The position numbers and the translations under genes are program-made. Shown in pieces: positions 61,218-64,000 of a DNA stretch of 64,000 bases. Origin of the DNA: Burkholderiales bacterium Ga0077544 (lineage in GTDB: Bacteria > Pseudomonadota > Gammaproteobacteria > Burkholderiales > Burkholderiaceae_D); assembly GCA_001464355.1 (NCBI GenBank), contig LNEU01000015.1, positions 186,001 through 250,000 of the forward strand, in the 5' to 3' direction. The notes beneath the pieces were generated by a model that saw only the letters and a list, made by a program, of their open reading frames with translations, was not told where the DNA came from and did not search any database. The first letter of the stretch is position 1; the number at the start of each line of letters is the position of its first letter.

Positions 61218-62396
61218 ATGCCTTTAGCTTTAGTCATCCTCGCGCTGAGCGCCTTTGCCATCGGCACCACCGAGTTCGTCATCATGGGCCTGCTGCCAGA
61301 CGTTGCGCGCAGCTTGTCGGTGTCTATTCCCAGCGCTGGCTGGCTGATCAGTGGTTACGCGCTTGGTGTTGCCATCGGTGCACCTATCATGGCCGTCGCT
61401 ACGGCATCCTTTCCACGCAAGCGTGCCTTGTTGTTATTGATGGTGATTTTCATCATTGGCAATATCCTGTGCGCGCTTGCAACTGACTACACCTTCCTGA
61501 TGGTGGCCCGCATCATCACGTCGCTGTGTCACGGTGCCTTCTTTGGCATAGGTTCCGTCGTCGCAGCAAGTCTGGTGCCGGAAAATCGCAAGGCATCGGC
61601 AGTGGCATTGATGTTTACAGGTTTAACGTTGGCGAATGTGCTTGGCGTCCCGCTTGGTACGGCGTTGGGGCAAATCGCCGGTTGGCAAATGCCGTTCTGG
61701 GCCGTTGCCGTACTCGGCGTGCTGTCGTTGATCGGTTTGTGGCGCGTGATGCCGGTGCGCGATGATGAAGAGAAAACCGATATTCGTGCCGAAATCGGTC
61801 AGTTGCGCAATGCTGGTTTGTGGGCCGCGTTAGCGACAACGATGCTTTTCTCTGCGGCGGTATTTGCGCTGTTCACCTATGTCGCACCTTTGCTGGAAGA
61901 CGTCACGCATGTGTCCCCACGCGCCGTCACGTGGACTTTGTTCCTGATCGGCCTTGGCTTGACGATCGGCAATTACATCGGTGGCCGTCTGGCGGATTGG
62001 CGCCTCGGCGCAGCCTTGACTGGCATCTTTCTGGTGTTGGCAATCGTCAGTGCGATTGTGCGCTGGACCAGCCCGCATTTGATCCCGCTTGAAATCAATT
62101 TATTTCTATGGGCATTAGTGTCGTTTGCTGCAGTGCCGGGTTTGCAAATCAATGTGATGGTATTTGGCAAAGCTGCTCCAAATCTGGTGGCGACGCTGAA
62201 CATTGGCGCGTTCAACGTCGGCAATGCACTCGGCGCATGGGTCGGCGGGTCGGTAATAAGTGCAGGTTTCGGCTTGCAGGCAGTTCCTTTGGCGGCGGCA
62301 GTGCTTGCACTGGGCGCCGTGGTGGCAATCCGTATCTCCTTGCGTCTGGCGTCGGGAGATGCGTGTATGCCTGTTGTTGCAGCTGCTAGAGCTTAA
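61218..62396 (+). CDS. MFS drug/arabinose-type exporter (AraJ/DHA1-like)
   Basis: ALSAFAIGTTEFVIMGLLPDVARSLSVSIPSAGWLISGYALGVAIGAP. Confidence 0.9.
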   Translation: MPLALVILALSAFAIGTTEFVIMGLLPDVARSLSVSIPSAGWLISGYALGVAIGAPIMAVATASFPRKRALLLLMVIFIIGNILCALATDYTFLMVARIITSLCHGAFFGIGSVVAASLVPENRKASAVALMFTGLTLANVLGVPLGTALGQIAGWQMPFWAVAVLGVLSLIGLWRVMPVRDDEEKTDIRAEIGQLRNAGLWAALATTMLFSAAVFALFTYVAPLLEDVTHVSPRAVTWTLFLIGLGLTIGNYIGGRLADWRLGAALTGIFLVLAIVSAIVRWTSPHLIPLEINLFLWALVSFAAVPGLQINVMVFGKAAPNLVATLNIGAFNVGNALGAWVGGSVISAGFGLQAVPLAAAVLALGAVVAIRISLRLASGDACMPVVAAARA

Positions 62397-62449
62397 GCAG
62401 TGGGCAAAAGTAAACGCAGTTCTTTTCCTAATTCTGAAGAAAGCATGTC

Positions 62450-63505
62450 ATGACTACACTTTTCACACCTATCAAAATCGGTGATCTCGAATTGCCTAAT
62501 CGCGTCATCATGGCGCCACTTACACGTTCGCGCGCGGTCGGTGGCGGTCGCGTACCGAATGCGCTGATGGCTGAATACTATGTACAGCGCGCATCCGCTG
62601 GTTTGATCCTGAGCGAAGCCACAGCGGTCACACCACAAGGCGTCGGCTATGCAGATACACCAGGCATATGGTCCGACGAGCAGGTAGCCGGCTGGAAAGT
62701 GGTAACCGATGCAGTGCACAAGGCCGGTGGTTTGATCTCGTTGCAACTGTGGCACGTTGGTCGCATTTCGCATCCGATGTTCTTGAACGGCGAATTGCCG
62801 GTAGCGCCAAGCGCCATCCAGCCTAAAGGCCATGTCAGCATCGTGCGTCCGCAAGTTGAATACGTTACACCGCGTGCGCTTGAACTTGCAGAAATCCCCG
62901 GCATCGTTGCCGCCTATCGCAAAGGCGCAGAGAACGCCAAGCTCGCAGGTTTCGATGGCGTGGAAGTACATGGCGCCAACGGCTATTTGCTGGACCAATT
63001 CCTGCAAAGCAGTACCAATCTGCGTACCGACATCTACGGCGGTTCAATAGAAAATCGTGCACGCCTGATGCTGGAGGTGACCGATGCGTGTATCGATGTA
63101 TGGGGTGCGTCGCGCGTCGGTGTACATCTGGCGCCGCGCGGCGATTCACACGATTTGAGTGACGCTGACCCGGTCGCCACCTTCGGTTATGTTGCTGCCG
63201 AATTGGGCAAGCGCGGCATTGCATTTATCTGCTCGCGCGAATCGATAGGCGACAATCGCATCGGACCTGTGCTGAAAAAGGCGTTCGGTGGTGTCTATAT
63301 TGCGAATGAAAAAATGACGAAGGAAACGGCAGAGCAGGTGATTGCTAGCGGTGAAGCGGATGCGGTTGCGTTCGGCAAATGGTTTATCGCCAATCCCGAT
63401 CTGCCACGTCGCCTGAAAGACAATGCCCCGCTTAATCCGGAACGTCCGGAAACTTTCTATAGTCCGACAGCTGAGGGTTATACCGACTATCCGGCACTGG
63501 CTTGA
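62450..63505 (+). CDS. Old yellow enzyme family alkene reductase (NemA-like)
   Basis: LFTPIKIGDLELPNRVIMAPLTRSRA, LQLWHVGRISHP, GANGYLLDQFLQSSTNLRTDIYGGSIENRARLMLEV. Confidence 0.95.
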   Translation: MTTLFTPIKIGDLELPNRVIMAPLTRSRAVGGGRVPNALMAEYYVQRASAGLILSEATAVTPQGVGYADTPGIWSDEQVAGWKVVTDAVHKAGGLISLQLWHVGRISHPMFLNGELPVAPSAIQPKGHVSIVRPQVEYVTPRALELAEIPGIVAAYRKGAENAKLAGFDGVEVHGANGYLLDQFLQSSTNLRTDIYGGSIENRARLMLEVTDACIDVWGASRVGVHLAPRGDSHDLSDADPVATFGYVAAELGKRGIAFICSRESIGDNRIGPVLKKAFGGVYIANEKMTKETAEQVIASGEADAVAFGKWFIANPDLPRRLKDNAPLNPERPETFYSPTAEGYTDYPALA

Positions 63506-63601
63506 TGATTTGAGTCCGTATAAATGAAATGAGGAATACTCCGGCTTGCATTTGATGATTGATCATGTGCAGCCGGATGCGCATCATTTTGTAAATAAAA
63601 T

Positions 63602-63916
63602 TTAGGTGCCGATATTAAAAATGCGCCGGCTTTCTGGCGTAACGAAGAAATGATGTTGCGGATTCTTGCGCAGGTAATGCACGAAAAATCCGCACAGCGG
63701 CACGACGCTTTTTCCGGTCTTTGCAACATGTTCCATCGCCTTGCCCGCGAGGTGCGAACCCAGTCCTTTTCCTGCAAGTGCAGGCAAGACTTCTGTGTGC
63801 ATGATCATGCACACTTCATCAAAGACGTAATAATCCACAAAGCCGATGATGCGACTCTTGTCTATCCATTCAAAACGCTGGATGATCGTATCTTCTTGTG
63901 GTGTCGCGGTCTTCAT
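63602..63916 (-). CDS. GNAT-like N-acetyltransferase (YjdJ-type)
   Basis: MIMHTEVLPALAGKGLGSHLAGKAMEHVAKTGKSVVPLCGFFVHYLRKNP. Confidence 0.82.
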   Translation of the reverse strand: MKTATPQEDTIIQRFEWIDKSRIIGFVDYYVFDEVCMIMHTEVLPALAGKGLGSHLAGKAMEHVAKTGKSVVPLCGFFVHYLRKNPQHHFFVTPESRRIFNIGT

Positions 63917-64000
63917 GTCTTGATCAAAGAGACGGTCTTTTGATTTGGTAGAGATACAAGCGTCATCATGAGATGATACATCTGCCTAACAAATCTACTT

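Overview
Chromosomal window from a betaproteobacterium, probably Burkholderiales/Oxalobacteraceae-like (inferred from gene content and codon style, not searched). The gene order is dense and mostly housekeeping. Blocks in order: (1) cytochrome bd locus cydD(partial)-cydC-cydA-cydB plus a 40-aa cydX that the 60-aa ORF track misses; (2) queE, queD, tadA, hydrolases, ldcA, ABC-F ATPase; (3) nadA-nadC convergent with nadB, separated by a repeat island with 14 AACCGC units, a 24-bp perfect inverted repeat and inverted copies of a dispersed intergenic repeat; (4) PAS/GGDEF/EAL protein with a GGNEF site, purT, MFS transporter; (5) thioesterase, SDR, TANGO2/NRDE, DUF4936, ygfZ, mltG-tmk-holB-PilZ, tatD, ankyrin; (6) an approximately 17-kb formate dehydrogenase/molybdopterin island: moaA-mobA-moeA plus a 24-aa Cys/Lys-rich candidate micropeptide, mrp, DUF3305, DUF3306, a multi-cluster Fe-S protein, TorD-like chaperone, TAT peptide, fdhA (Cys form), fdhB, small lipoprotein, fdhC, small periplasmic protein, fdhD lacking the second Cys of its CxxC, and tupBC without tupA; (7) signalling genes (TPR response regulator, hybrid kinase with a tandem PAS duplication, REC-EAL protein), a MarR/tautomerase pair with a duplicated 18-bp operator-like site, and an ArsR-MFS-OYE cluster with a 10-bp-arm palindrome. 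No rRNA, CRISPR array, transposase or prophage was recognised. The strongest candidates for under-described biology are the accessory proteins of the formate dehydrogenase island and the Cys-rich micropeptide at the end of the Moco operon.
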